DNA from: a virus
Virus record (IMG/VR): IMGVR_UViG_3300020377_000033
Span: 1 to 23,308 of that record
DNA: 23,308 nt
Direction: 5' to 3' (one strand)
Shown here: piece by piece, positions 6,400-13,995 of the stretch
Numbering within the stretch: the first letter of the stretch is position 1
Layout: each line of letters begins with the position of its first letter
Program-made: the position numbers and the translations under genes
Notes under the pieces: generated by a model
Told to the model about the DNA's origin: nothing
Database searches by the model: none
Seen by the model: the letters and a program-made list of their open reading frames with translations, nothing else

Positions 6400-7788
6400 A
6401 TGGCCTTGGTTGTTGCTGATCGCGTAAAAGAAACCACTACTACGACAGGCACGGGGGCTATTACGCTTGCCGGCGCGGAGACTAACTTTGTTACGTTTTC
6501 GTCTGCGTTGTCCAATGGTGACACAACTTACTACGCCATTATCGATGACACCAATAACGCCTTTGAGGTAGGGCTAGGTACGTTTTCGTCTGGCGGCAAC
6601 TCTATAACGCGGACCACGGTCCTTGCTAGCTCTAACAGCGGCTCTGCTGTTAACTTGTCAGCAGGAACCAAGGAAGTGTTTGTTAACTACCCTGCTGGAA
6701 AAGCAGTGTTTCTTGACGCCTCTGGAGATGCTAATTTTGCTGGGGCTGTCAATGTCACCAGCACATCCGCCCTCAAACTTCCTGTGGGCACAACCGGACA
6801 GCGCCCAACACCGGCTCAAGGGCAGATTAGGTACAACAGCACTACGTCTGGATTTGAGGGTTACAACGGGTCTGCGTGGGGGTCTATTGGTGCTCAATTC
6901 GCTTATACCAGAACTAGCGCCACGGCCACGTCCGGCCAGACCACGTTTTCTGCAACATATACCGTAGGGTATGTAGACGTTTACCTTAATGGAGCCAAGC
7001 TGGTTGTAGGGACAGATGTTACCGCAACCAACGGGTCTTCCGTCGTTCTTGCCTCTGGAGCTACAACCGGCGACTCGGTAGAGATCATCGCTTACGAGAC
7101 GTTTGCCGTAGCCAATGCACTGCTGGCGGCAAACAATCTGTCTGACGTAGCAAGTGCGGTAACAGCACTGTCTAATCTAGGCGTAACGTCCACCGCGGCG
7201 GAACTAAACATCCTAGATGGCGTGACCTCTACTACGGCAGAGTTAAACATCCTTGATGGTGTCACCTCTACTACGGCAGAGCTAAACATTTTAGATGGCG
7301 TTACTTCCACCGCGTCGGAACTAAACATTCTGGATGGGGTGACGGCCACAACGGCTGAGATTAACTATCTCGATATTACGACTCTCGGCACGTCTCAGGC
7401 GAGCAAGGCAGTCACCGCCGACGCAAATGGCGTAGTGACATTCGACAACGGGATATCGGAAGAATATAACGCCGTGTCATCTAGCTCTAATGCTACGGCG
7501 GTAAACCTGCGTGACGGCACTAACTTTAGCCACACGCTCACAGAAAACACCACGTTTACCTTTAGCAACCCAGCCGCCAGCGGCAAGGTATCTGCTTTTA
7601 CGCTGAAGATCGTACAGGACGGAAGTGCTTCTGGTTACTCCGTGACATGGCCCGGATCAGTCGATTGGCCTGCGGCTACAGCACCTACGTTAACCGCTAC
7701 GGCTAACGCGGTCGATTACTTCGTGTTTATCACGCACGACGGTGGCACTACCTACTACGGCTTTACGGCGGGACAAGCTCTGGGATGA
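6400..7788 (+). CDS. tail fibre 1 with NILDGV repeats
   Basis: 462 aa. Residues 1 to about 108 form a domain beginning MALVVADRVKETTTTTGTGA that recurs at the start of the fibre at 12035 and is probably the virion-attachment end. A short stretch (PVGTTGQRPTPAQGQIRYNS, about residues 128-147) is common in phage fibres. Residues 263-327 are five 13-residue repeats of the form TSTxAELNILDGV, followed by the joint EINYLDITTLGTS...ASKAVTAD and a beta-rich C-terminus (FSHTLTENTTFTFSNPAASG, then YYGFTAGQALG). Trimeric beta-fibre structure is expected from the family. The stop overlaps the glycine-rich gene (ATGA at 7785), as in T-even gp37/gp38 order. Confidence 0.8.
   Translation: MALVVADRVKETTTTTGTGAITLAGAETNFVTFSSALSNGDTTYYAIIDDTNNAFEVGLGTFSSGGNSITRTTVLASSNSGSAVNLSAGTKEVFVNYPAGKAVFLDASGDANFAGAVNVTSTSALKLPVGTTGQRPTPAQGQIRYNSTTSGFEGYNGSAWGSIGAQFAYTRTSATATSGQTTFSATYTVGYVDVYLNGAKLVVGTDVTATNGSSVVLASGATTGDSVEIIAYETFAVANALLAANNLSDVASAVTALSNLGVTSTAAELNILDGVTSTTAELNILDGVTSTTAELNILDGVTSTASELNILDGVTATTAEINYLDITTLGTSQASKAVTADANGVVTFDNGISEEYNAVSSSSNATAVNLRDGTNFSHTLTENTTFTFSNPAASGKVSAFTLKIVQDGSASGYSVTWPGSVDWPAATAPTLTATANAVDYFVFITHDGGTTYYGFTAGQALG
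7186..7380 (+). repeat. five 39-bp in-frame repeats (TSTxAELNILDGV)
   Basis: Units start at 7186, 7225, 7264, 7303 and 7342; the last is degenerate (ends INYLDIT). Codons differ between units at synonymous sites, so the array is old or under selection against identity. It lengthens the fibre shaft; related units occur at 10127-10243. Confidence 0.9.
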
Positions 7789-9485
7789 GTCGATCTTCCG
7801 TAAAAATCATCCAAGCCGCCGCCGGAGCCGGCGGAGCCGGTATGGAGTATGCGGATGGTAGCAGAGGCGGCGGTGCAAGCGGCTCAACTACCACCGTAGG
7901 CAACGATACCGTAGAGGCTTTTACTTCAAGCGGAACTCTGACCATCACTCAAGAGGGGTGGTGCACTGTATTGCTGGTAGGCGGTGGCGGCTCTGGTGGA
8001 GGGGCGCAATCTAACTATACCAACTGGGGTGTCGCGGATGAACGGTATAAGGGGTATGCAGGTGGCGGCGGAGGCGGAGGCGTTGTCGCCAGACTAGTTT
8101 ATTTCGACAAAGGAACTTACAACGTAACTGTAGGTGCTGGAGCCGCCACAACAAGCGGGGCTTCTATAGGCGCTACAGGTAGTACGTCCAAGATAGAAAC
8201 AAGCGTTGGCGGCACTATTAATGGCCCCGGCGGAGACAGTGATTTTTTGACTGTTAATGGCGGGGGTGGCGGTTGTGGCACGGGTGGAGGCAGTAATTGG
8301 AACTCTACAGGAGGCGCTAATCCCGGTGGTGGCACAGGTTACTATGGTGGCAGTCATCCAAAAGGCGTCCTAGATGAAGGACGAATTGAAGCGGACAACT
8401 CTGGCTATTCAGGTGGCGGTTCACCCGGATCAAGCTCTAAATTTGACAGTAATGCAAGCTGGGGAAGTAACGCTCCTGACGGCCCTTATTGGGCTATTGA
8501 GTCATCCTCCAACAAATACTACGGCGGAGCGGGAGCAGGCAACCACGGTGGCCCCGGCTACCTTCAAAATGCAAAAACTGGCGGAAACGGCGGCGGCGGA
8601 AACGGCGGCTATTACAACGGCAGTTATGGATCGCCTACTGCTGGGACTGATGGCTTAGGCGGCGGCGGAGGCGGTGGCGCTCCGGGCAATTCCACACAAA
8701 ACCAAGGAGGGGCCGGAGGGTCTGGGTTGGTTGTTGTGCGGTTTGGCGAAGACTTACTTAGGGCCGACACGCACAAGATGGTGTATTGCTCTGGCAAAAT
8801 CTCCCTCAAAGATCAGCTGAGGGCGGTTAAGATGAGAAATCCGCAAAACGTGGATGTGTCTTACTCCAACATGGAGTACTCAACTTATCAGACACTCTCC
8901 ACATCCATGAGTTCTTGGAACGGATCATCTTACACGGTTAGCTACATCCCTTCATATTACGACGGAAACACCGCGGGCTATATCGGAACGCACTACGATG
9001 AGTTTTTACTCAGCAATGGTGTAATGACATTTGAGTTTAATTTTCGCTCTAGAGATTCTGCCCAAACGGAAAGACCCGTGTTGAGCTTGGGAACCGCCAG
9101 CCAACACATTGATATATACACGGATCAGTATAGGTGTTTTGTCAATTGTGTTTCTGGTAGCTCTAGTTTAGGGACAAGACAGACTGCGGCTGTAGGCACA
9201 GGCCGTAATTATGGTATGACGCCGATGGTTATTATTGTGGACACAAACAACAACAAAATACTGGCGATGAACGCAAGTAGCGTCATTGAAGACTTAGGCA
9301 CTGCTTATGGCTTTTCGTTTGCGTCTTCTGGAAACAAGCTGTACCTCTCGCATAATCAAACGGGATCTCGTTCTACAACCTCGAGCCAATACGCGCCCTC
9401 TTCCTTGAGAATGATTGCGGATGCTGTTTATTCAACGGGCGATACAATCACGCCGCTGGCGTTTCCAAACCACACGCTCTATTAG
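7785..9485 (+). CDS. glycine-rich adhesin-like protein 1 with extra C-terminal domain
   Basis: 566 aa, coupled to fibre 1 by a four-base overlap. After EAFTSSGTLTITQEGWCTV and LLVGGGGSGGG the protein is dominated by Gly runs to about residue 320, including GTYNVTVGAGA, and the domain closes with GGAGGSGLVVVRFGED. This is the Gly_rich pattern of receptor-binding proteins such as the S16-type gp38 adhesin, where polyglycine helices present variable loops. Residues from about 329 to the end form a non-glycine domain (HKMVYCSGKISLKDQLRAVK, VMTFEFNFRSRDS, NKLYLSHNQTG) not present in adhesins 2 and 3. It is probably the tip that contacts the host; the receptor cannot be read from sequence. Confidence 0.7.
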   Translation: MSRSSVKIIQAAAGAGGAGMEYADGSRGGGASGSTTTVGNDTVEAFTSSGTLTITQEGWCTVLLVGGGGSGGGAQSNYTNWGVADERYKGYAGGGGGGGVVARLVYFDKGTYNVTVGAGAATTSGASIGATGSTSKIETSVGGTINGPGGDSDFLTVNGGGGGCGTGGGSNWNSTGGANPGGGTGYYGGSHPKGVLDEGRIEADNSGYSGGGSPGSSSKFDSNASWGSNAPDGPYWAIESSSNKYYGGAGAGNHGGPGYLQNAKTGGNGGGGNGGYYNGSYGSPTAGTDGLGGGGGGGAPGNSTQNQGGAGGSGLVVVRFGEDLLRADTHKMVYCSGKISLKDQLRAVKMRNPQNVDVSYSNMEYSTYQTLSTSMSSWNGSSYTVSYIPSYYDGNTAGYIGTHYDEFLLSNGVMTFEFNFRSRDSAQTERPVLSLGTASQHIDIYTDQYRCFVNCVSGSSSLGTRQTAAVGTGRNYGMTPMVIIVDTNNNKILAMNASSVIEDLGTAYGFSFASSGNKLYLSHNQTGSRSTTSSQYAPSSLRMIADAVYSTGDTITPLAFPNHTLY

Positions 9486-9493
9486 GGGTATTT

Positions 9494-9952
9494 ATGTTAT
9501 TGGTGAAAGTGCAAGGAGAGGACATTCAGTACCCTTATCCGGTGTCGCAATTAAAAGCTGACAATCCCAACACATCTTTTAGCAGTCCACTGCGCCCTGA
9601 GTCTTTGGCGCCGCTTGGTGTTTATGAAGTCGTCATGGAGCCAGACCCTAGCTTTGATGAATACACGCAGAAAGTGGTTGAGGCGAGTGAGCCGGTTCTT
9701 GTCGATGGGACTTGGACAATCACTAAAACTGTCGAGGACTTGGCTGGTGCGGAAGCAGAGGACGCCCTAGTCAGGCTGTCTTCACAAAGGCGTAGCTCTA
9801 GGGATGAGAGGCTGAGTCAGACCGATCACTATGGATTGTCAGATGTAACCATGTCAGCGGAGATGGCGACCTACCGACAGGCTTTGCGTGACGTTCCACA
9901 GCAAGAAGGGTTTCCACAAAATGTCACATGGCCAATAAAGCCCACGGAGTAA
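9494..9952 (+). CDS. tail fibre chaperone-like protein (Phage_tail_APC type)
   Basis: 152 aa. The C-terminal segment (SSRDERLSQTDHYGLSDV, then MATYRQALRDVPQQEGFPQN and VTWPIKP, about residues 100-150) matches the short domain found in many phage tail-assembly chaperones or fibre-end proteins (R-x2-RL-x2-TD ... YRQALRD-P-Q-GFP-V-WP). The N-terminal part (VKVQGEDIQYPYPVSQLKAD) also resembles small proteins next to fibre genes. AGGGGT at 9484-9489 lies close to the ATG at 9494. It separates fibre pair 1 from pair 2 and may fold or attach one of them; this is inferred from family and position. Confidence 0.7.
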   Translation: MLLVKVQGEDIQYPYPVSQLKADNPNTSFSSPLRPESLAPLGVYEVVMEPDPSFDEYTQKVVEASEPVLVDGTWTITKTVEDLAGAEAEDALVRLSSQRRSSRDERLSQTDHYGLSDVTMSAEMATYRQALRDVPQQEGFPQNVTWPIKPTE

Positions 9953-9955
9953 ACG

Positions 9956-10708
9956 ATGACTAACGCGAGAGTTGTAGCGGATTTGGGTACAGTCACCAGT
10001 ACTCCCGCAGAAATTAACCTTCTAGATGGATCGTCTTCTGGGACGATAGTGAACGCAAAGGGCGTTATCTATGGCGGTTCTGGAGAGGTTAACGCGACTA
10101 CGCTTCAGATTGCAGGCACTGCGATTACCTCAACTGCGGCAGAGTTAAACATCCTTGACGGCGTTACGGCTTCTACAGCAGAAATCAACATCCTTGATGG
10201 CGTTACGTCTACGGCAACAGAAATTAACTATGTAGACATTACCACTTTAGGCACTTCTCAAGCGTCAAAAGCCGTAACAGCAGATTCAAATGCCAAGGTT
10301 AAGTTTATTGGCACCACGTCACTTGCTGAAATAATCGAAAAGGTAGACATTCCGACAAGCACCACAGGCACAATTAACTTTGATTTTTTGACGCAGGCAG
10401 TGCAGTTCTACAACACCGACCAGACGGCAAACAGAACAATTAACTTCCGTGGGGATGGCTCTAACAGCCTAAACAGTATTATGGCTACCGGTGAAAGCAT
10501 GACCTGTGCAGTGTTAATGAAGCAGGGCGGGTCAGCTTACTACCTTAACGCTTATCAGGTGGATGGCTCTAGTGTTACCCCAGAGTGGTCTGGTGGGACT
10601 GCGGCATCTGCTGGTAACGCGAACTCTGTGGATTCGTATGTGTTCACTGTTATTAAGACAGGTAACGCGGCGTTTACAGTTTTTGCTAGCCAGACGCAGT
10701 TCGCATAA
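9956..10708 (+). CDS. tail fibre 2, lacking the shared N-terminal domain
   Basis: 250 aa. It starts directly with repeat-like sequence (ADLGTVTSTPAEINLLDG), then three NILDGV-type units at residues 58-96, the joint EINYVDITTLGTS...ASKAVTAD, and a C-terminal domain (FIGTTSLAEIIEKVDIPTST, TANRTINFRGDGS, GESMTCAVLMKQGGSAYYLN, VTPEWSGGTAASAG, ending FTVFASQTQFA). The C-terminal domain is closely similar to that of fibre 3. The attachment domain of fibres 1 and 3 is absent. TAATG joins the gene to the glycine-rich gene at 10708. Confidence 0.75.
   Translation: MTNARVVADLGTVTSTPAEINLLDGSSSGTIVNAKGVIYGGSGEVNATTLQIAGTAITSTAAELNILDGVTASTAEINILDGVTSTATEINYVDITTLGTSQASKAVTADSNAKVKFIGTTSLAEIIEKVDIPTSTTGTINFDFLTQAVQFYNTDQTANRTINFRGDGSNSLNSIMATGESMTCAVLMKQGGSAYYLNAYQVDGSSVTPEWSGGTAASAGNANSVDSYVFTVIKTGNAAFTVFASQTQFA
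10127..10243 (+). repeat. three 39-bp in-frame repeats (TSTAAELNILDGV type)
   Basis: Units at 10127-10165, 10166-10204 and 10205-10243, homologous to the five units in fibre 1. The last ends in INYVDIT and runs into the shared joint. Confidence 0.85.
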
Positions 10709-11646
10709 TGCCTATGCTCGGTACAGCCGGGGGAGGCTCTGCTCGCGGATTTAACCCCGGAGGCGGCAAGCTAGAGGTCACTGGCGGTGACGCTGTTTAC
10801 AACAACGGCGGCTTTACCTACAGATACTTTAAGTCCAGTGGCACCTTGTCTGTATCCGGCGGAACACTTACAGATGTTGCGTATGTCATTATTGGTGGCG
10901 GCGGCGGTGGCGGCGGCGGATTTGCAATATGTGCGACTGGCGCAGGTGGCGGATCAGGCGCTTTTCGATGGCTTTCTCCCGGCAACGAAATCAGCGTGGC
11001 AGAGGGCAGTTACGCTGTCACGGTAGGCGCAGGTGGAAGTGCTGGCGCAGGCAGTTCTTATAACCGCGGCGGAAATGGCGGGGACTCATCGTTTAATAGT
11101 GTTACGTCGAATGGCGGTGCAGGAGGAGCCACATGGGGCGGTGGTCCTATGCCGGGAACAAGCAACGGTAACGCCTCGGGTTCTGGCGGCGGTACGGCGG
11201 GAGCTTATTCCGCTGGCGGGTCTGGTGGCGCTTATGGCGACAATGGCGGTTACGGTAATGGTAATGGAACTAGTAACGGCACAGCAGGCTCTGGCGGCGG
11301 TGGCGGCGGGAGAAAGGGATATGACGGCGGTAACGGTCTCGGCGGTAATGGTTATTCTTCTGGCGGCTCCGGTGGCCCCGGCGGCATTGTTAACTGGTAT
11401 GGCTCCAACCTAAACGGAGCAGAACAAAGCGGGTCAGACTACTATTACGCAGGTGGCGGTGCTGGTGGTGGTACCGGCGGTGCTGGCACAGGCGGTGTGG
11501 GTCACGGTGGCAACGGTGGTAGCGGCGCAGGTGGCACTAATTCTGGCGGTGGTGGCGGTGGTGCTACCAACTACGGTTGTTATTCAAGCGCCTCTGGCGG
11601 CGCTGGCGGTTCGGGCATTGTCATCATTAAGCACCCGGAGGTGTAG
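10708..11646 (+). CDS. glycine-rich adhesin-like protein 2
   Basis: 312 aa, overlapping fibre 2 by one base. A short leader (LGTAGGGSARGFNPGGGKLE) precedes the strand motif FTYRYFKSSGTLSVSGG, then VAYVIIGGGGGGGGG and repeated Gly runs with interspersed Asn, Ser and Tyr. SYAVTVGAGGSAGAG is a landmark, and the domain closes GGAGGSGIVIIKHPEV with nothing after it. The Gly content and pattern match the adhesin-like proteins at 7785 and 13126. GGC/GGT codons dominate, which creates long antisense frames that are artefacts. Confidence 0.7.
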   Translation: MPMLGTAGGGSARGFNPGGGKLEVTGGDAVYNNGGFTYRYFKSSGTLSVSGGTLTDVAYVIIGGGGGGGGGFAICATGAGGGSGAFRWLSPGNEISVAEGSYAVTVGAGGSAGAGSSYNRGGNGGDSSFNSVTSNGGAGGATWGGGPMPGTSNGNASGSGGGTAGAYSAGGSGGAYGDNGGYGNGNGTSNGTAGSGGGGGGRKGYDGGNGLGGNGYSSGGSGGPGGIVNWYGSNLNGAEQSGSDYYYAGGGAGGGTGGAGTGGVGHGGNGGSGAGGTNSGGGGGGATNYGCYSSASGGAGGSGIVIIKHPEV

Positions 11647-11648
11647 GC

Positions 11649-12017
11649 GTGGCGCATTTTGCAGAAATCTCTGACGACGGCACTGTTCTCAGGGTTATTG
11701 TCGTTAACAATGACGTTACCACGGATGAGAGCGGTTCTGAGCAGGAGCAACTTGGCAAGGATTTTTGCCAAAACTTGCTCGGCGGAGAATGGGTGCAGAC
11801 AAGTTACAACAACAACTTTAGAAAGCGTTTTGCTCCCATAGGGGGATCGTATGACTCGGTCAACGATGTGTTTTTGTACCCACAGCCATTCCCTAGCTGG
11901 ACGTTAAATAGCGAATACGAGTGGGAAGCCCCGGTCCCGTACCCGACTGACGGCGGCTTGTATGAATGGTCGGAAGAAGGTCAGGAGTGGATTCTTGTAG
12001 TAATGCCACTTCCCTAG
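11649..12017 (+). CDS. conserved marine phage protein, PPVPYPTDGGLY-type
   Basis: 122 aa from GTG at 11649, three bases after the previous stop. It has an MAHFAEISDDGTVLRVIVVN start, a FCQNLLGGEWVQTSYNNNFR core, KRFAPIGGSYDSVNDVFLYP, and an Asp/Trp/Tyr-rich end (EAPVPYPTDGGLYEWSEEGQ). I recognise this as a compact family common in cyanophages and other marine phages near tail-fibre genes, of unestablished function. GTG is chosen because AHFAEI is the usual first segment of the family as I recall it. Confidence 0.75.
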   Translation: MAHFAEISDDGTVLRVIVVNNDVTTDESGSEQEQLGKDFCQNLLGGEWVQTSYNNNFRKRFAPIGGSYDSVNDVFLYPQPFPSWTLNSEYEWEAPVPYPTDGGLYEWSEEGQEWILVVMPLP

Positions 12018-12034
12018 AAATTTAAAGGTATTTT

Positions 12035-13126
12035 ATGGCTCTCGTAATTAAGGATCGGGTTAAAGAAACCACAACAACGACAGGCACAGGCGCTTTGTCA
12101 CTGGCTGGGGCGGAGTCTAACTTTGTCACGTTTTCTTCTGTCTTGTCTAACGGCGACACGACTTACTACGGAATTGTTGACACGAGTAACACTGCGTTTG
12201 AGGTTGGCTTGGGCACTTATGCTAGCTCTGGAAACACCCTGACTAGAACGACGGTTTTTGCTAGCTCAAATAGCGGTTCGGCAGTGGACCTATCGGCAGG
12301 CTCAAAGATTGTATTTTGCGCGTACCCGTCAGAAAAAGCCGTCTTTGAGGACGCTACAGGCAAGGTAACTATTGACGATAATGTCGGCATTGAAAGCGGT
12401 CTTATAGACCTCAAGAATAGCGGCACGGCATCAAGAATTAAGTTTTATTGTGAAGCCGCAAATGCTCACGCTCAGACGGTACAGGGTGCGCCTCATGCTT
12501 TGGGGGCAACTAACACATTGGTGTTGCCCGCTACGGGGAGCAACCTTGTTTCTGACACTGCAACTCAGACACTTACCAACAAGACGCTTACGTCGCCTAA
12601 GATCAACGATAGCACGGCCATAACGGCCACCGGCACCGAAATTAACTATGTAGACATTACCACGCTGGGTACGTCAGAGGCGTCGAAGGCTGTCACGGCG
12701 GACGCCAGTGCCAAGGTTAATTTTATCGGCACGACCTCTGTTGCCGAGATGATCGAAAAGGTCACCGTACAAACTAGCACTACAGGCACAATCAATTTCG
12801 ACCTGTTGACGCAAGCCGTGGAGCTTTATACAGCAAACCAAACGGCAAACAGGACAATTAACTTTCGCGGAAACGGCTCAACCACCCTTAACAGTGTTAT
12901 GGCCGTGGGAGAAAGCATGACGGCGGCGGTTTTGATGACGCAGGGCGGGTCTGCCTATTATCTCAACAGCTACCAAGTAGACGGGTCAAGCGTTACTCCT
13001 GAGTGGTCAGGTGGAACAGCGCCCTCTTCCGGCAACGCATCATCTATTGATTCGTACACATTCAGCATCATCAAAACGGCGGATGCCACATTCACCGTCT
13101 TGGCTAGCCAGACGCAGTACGCATAA
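12035..13126 (+). CDS. tail fibre 3, mosaic of fibres 1 and 2
   Basis: 363 aa. Residues 1 to about 108 (MALVIKDRVKETTTTTGTGA onward) parallel the start of fibre 1. The middle (DLKNSGTASRIKFYCEAANA, then GATNTLVLPATGSN and TQTLTNKTLTSPKI) is a common phage fibre segment. The joint EINYVDITTLGTS...ASKAVTAD and the C-terminal domain (TANRTINFRGNGS, GESMTAAVLMTQGGSAYYLN, ending FTVLASQTQYA) parallel fibre 2. NILDGV units are missing. TAATG couples it to the adhesin at 13126. Confidence 0.78.
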   Translation: MALVIKDRVKETTTTTGTGALSLAGAESNFVTFSSVLSNGDTTYYGIVDTSNTAFEVGLGTYASSGNTLTRTTVFASSNSGSAVDLSAGSKIVFCAYPSEKAVFEDATGKVTIDDNVGIESGLIDLKNSGTASRIKFYCEAANAHAQTVQGAPHALGATNTLVLPATGSNLVSDTATQTLTNKTLTSPKINDSTAITATGTEINYVDITTLGTSEASKAVTADASAKVNFIGTTSVAEMIEKVTVQTSTTGTINFDLLTQAVELYTANQTANRTINFRGNGSTTLNSVMAVGESMTAAVLMTQGGSAYYLNSYQVDGSSVTPEWSGGTAPSSGNASSIDSYTFSIIKTADATFTVLASQTQYA

Positions 13127-13986
13127 TGCCCCTCTTCTCTACGATTGGCGCGGCATCCCTAAAGGGCTTTAACTCCGGATCGGCACCTCTTCTCATGGAC
13201 GCGCTTATCATTGCTGGCGGTGGTGGCGGAGATAACGGCGCGCCACTTAGCACCGCTAATGGCGGTGGAGGTGCTGGCGGTTACAGGGAATTCACAGATC
13301 TTGATGTGGTCCTTGGAAATTCATACACCGTGACCATTGGGGCCGGGGGGTCTGCTGGGTCTAACGGCTCGACATCTTCTTTTTATGGTTACAACACAAC
13401 GGGCGGCGGCGATTCTGAGGATAGTGGCGGCTCCGGAGGTGGTGGAAACGGCGCTTTAGGTGGTGGCTCCAATGGCGGGTCGGGCAATGCTGGCTCGTAC
13501 AACCCATCTGAGGGCAATGCTGGCGGAGCAGGAAACGGCGGCGGCACTTCGGGCGCTGGCGGTGGCGGCGGTGGCGCTGGGCAAGCAGGCTCTACCCCGA
13601 CTGTTAGCGGCGGCGGCATTGGGCAGTTTGGTAACGGTGGTAGCGGAACGACAAGCTCCATAACCGGCTCTGCTGTGGCTCGCGCAGGCGGCGGAGGCGG
13701 TGGCGTTTCGTTTAACGGATACCAAGGGCAAGGCGGCGCTGGTGGCGGCGGAATTGGCGGCATACCCAACAGCACAGCCGGATCAGGTGGCACCAATACA
13801 GGCTCCGGTGGCGGTGGGGCCGGGGTAGATGGCTCATACGGCGGCGGTGGCGGCTCGGGCGGCTCAGGCGTTGTTATCATCAGGACGCTTCTAACAGCAA
13901 GCGCCACCTCTGGAAGCCCAACCCAGACCACTGACGGAGGCTACAAAATATATACGTTTACCGGCTCTGGAAGCATTACGTTTTAA
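13126..13986 (+). CDS. glycine-rich adhesin-like protein 3, permuted ends
   Basis: 286 aa, overlapping fibre 3 by one base. It begins MPLFSTIGAASLKGFNSGSA and goes straight into DALIIAGGGGG, SYTVTIGAGGSAGSNG and long Gly runs, closing GGSGGSGVVIIRTLL. A 30-residue tail then ends GGYKIYTFTGSGSITF. The strand that precedes the first Gly run in adhesins 1 and 2 (FTSSGTLTI, FKSSGTLSV) is missing there and appears instead at the C-terminus. Role as for the other glycine-rich proteins. Confidence 0.7.
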   Translation: MPLFSTIGAASLKGFNSGSAPLLMDALIIAGGGGGDNGAPLSTANGGGGAGGYREFTDLDVVLGNSYTVTIGAGGSAGSNGSTSSFYGYNTTGGGDSEDSGGSGGGGNGALGGGSNGGSGNAGSYNPSEGNAGGAGNGGGTSGAGGGGGGAGQAGSTPTVSGGGIGQFGNGGSGTTSSITGSAVARAGGGGGGVSFNGYQGQGGAGGGGIGGIPNSTAGSGGTNTGSGGGGAGVDGSYGGGGGSGGSGVVIIRTLLTASATSGSPTQTTDGGYKIYTFTGSGSITF

Positions 13987-13995
13987 GGTGAAATT

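Noticed and set aside
7186-7380. Repeat array as a possible CRISPR
   Set aside because: Units are contiguous, 39 bp, in frame and without spacers; they encode the NILDGV fibre motif.
13389-13931. Antisense Pro-rich frame of 180 codons
   Set aside because: It is the complement of glycine codons (GGC/GGT read as GCC/ACC and CCG/CCA); no gene-like features.
6400-13986. Diversity-generating retroelement acting on the tip proteins
   Set aside because: No reverse transcriptase frame and no template/variable repeat pair with adenine-specific changes was seen; the fibre likenesses are old domain duplications. A DGR elsewhere in the genome cannot be excluded.
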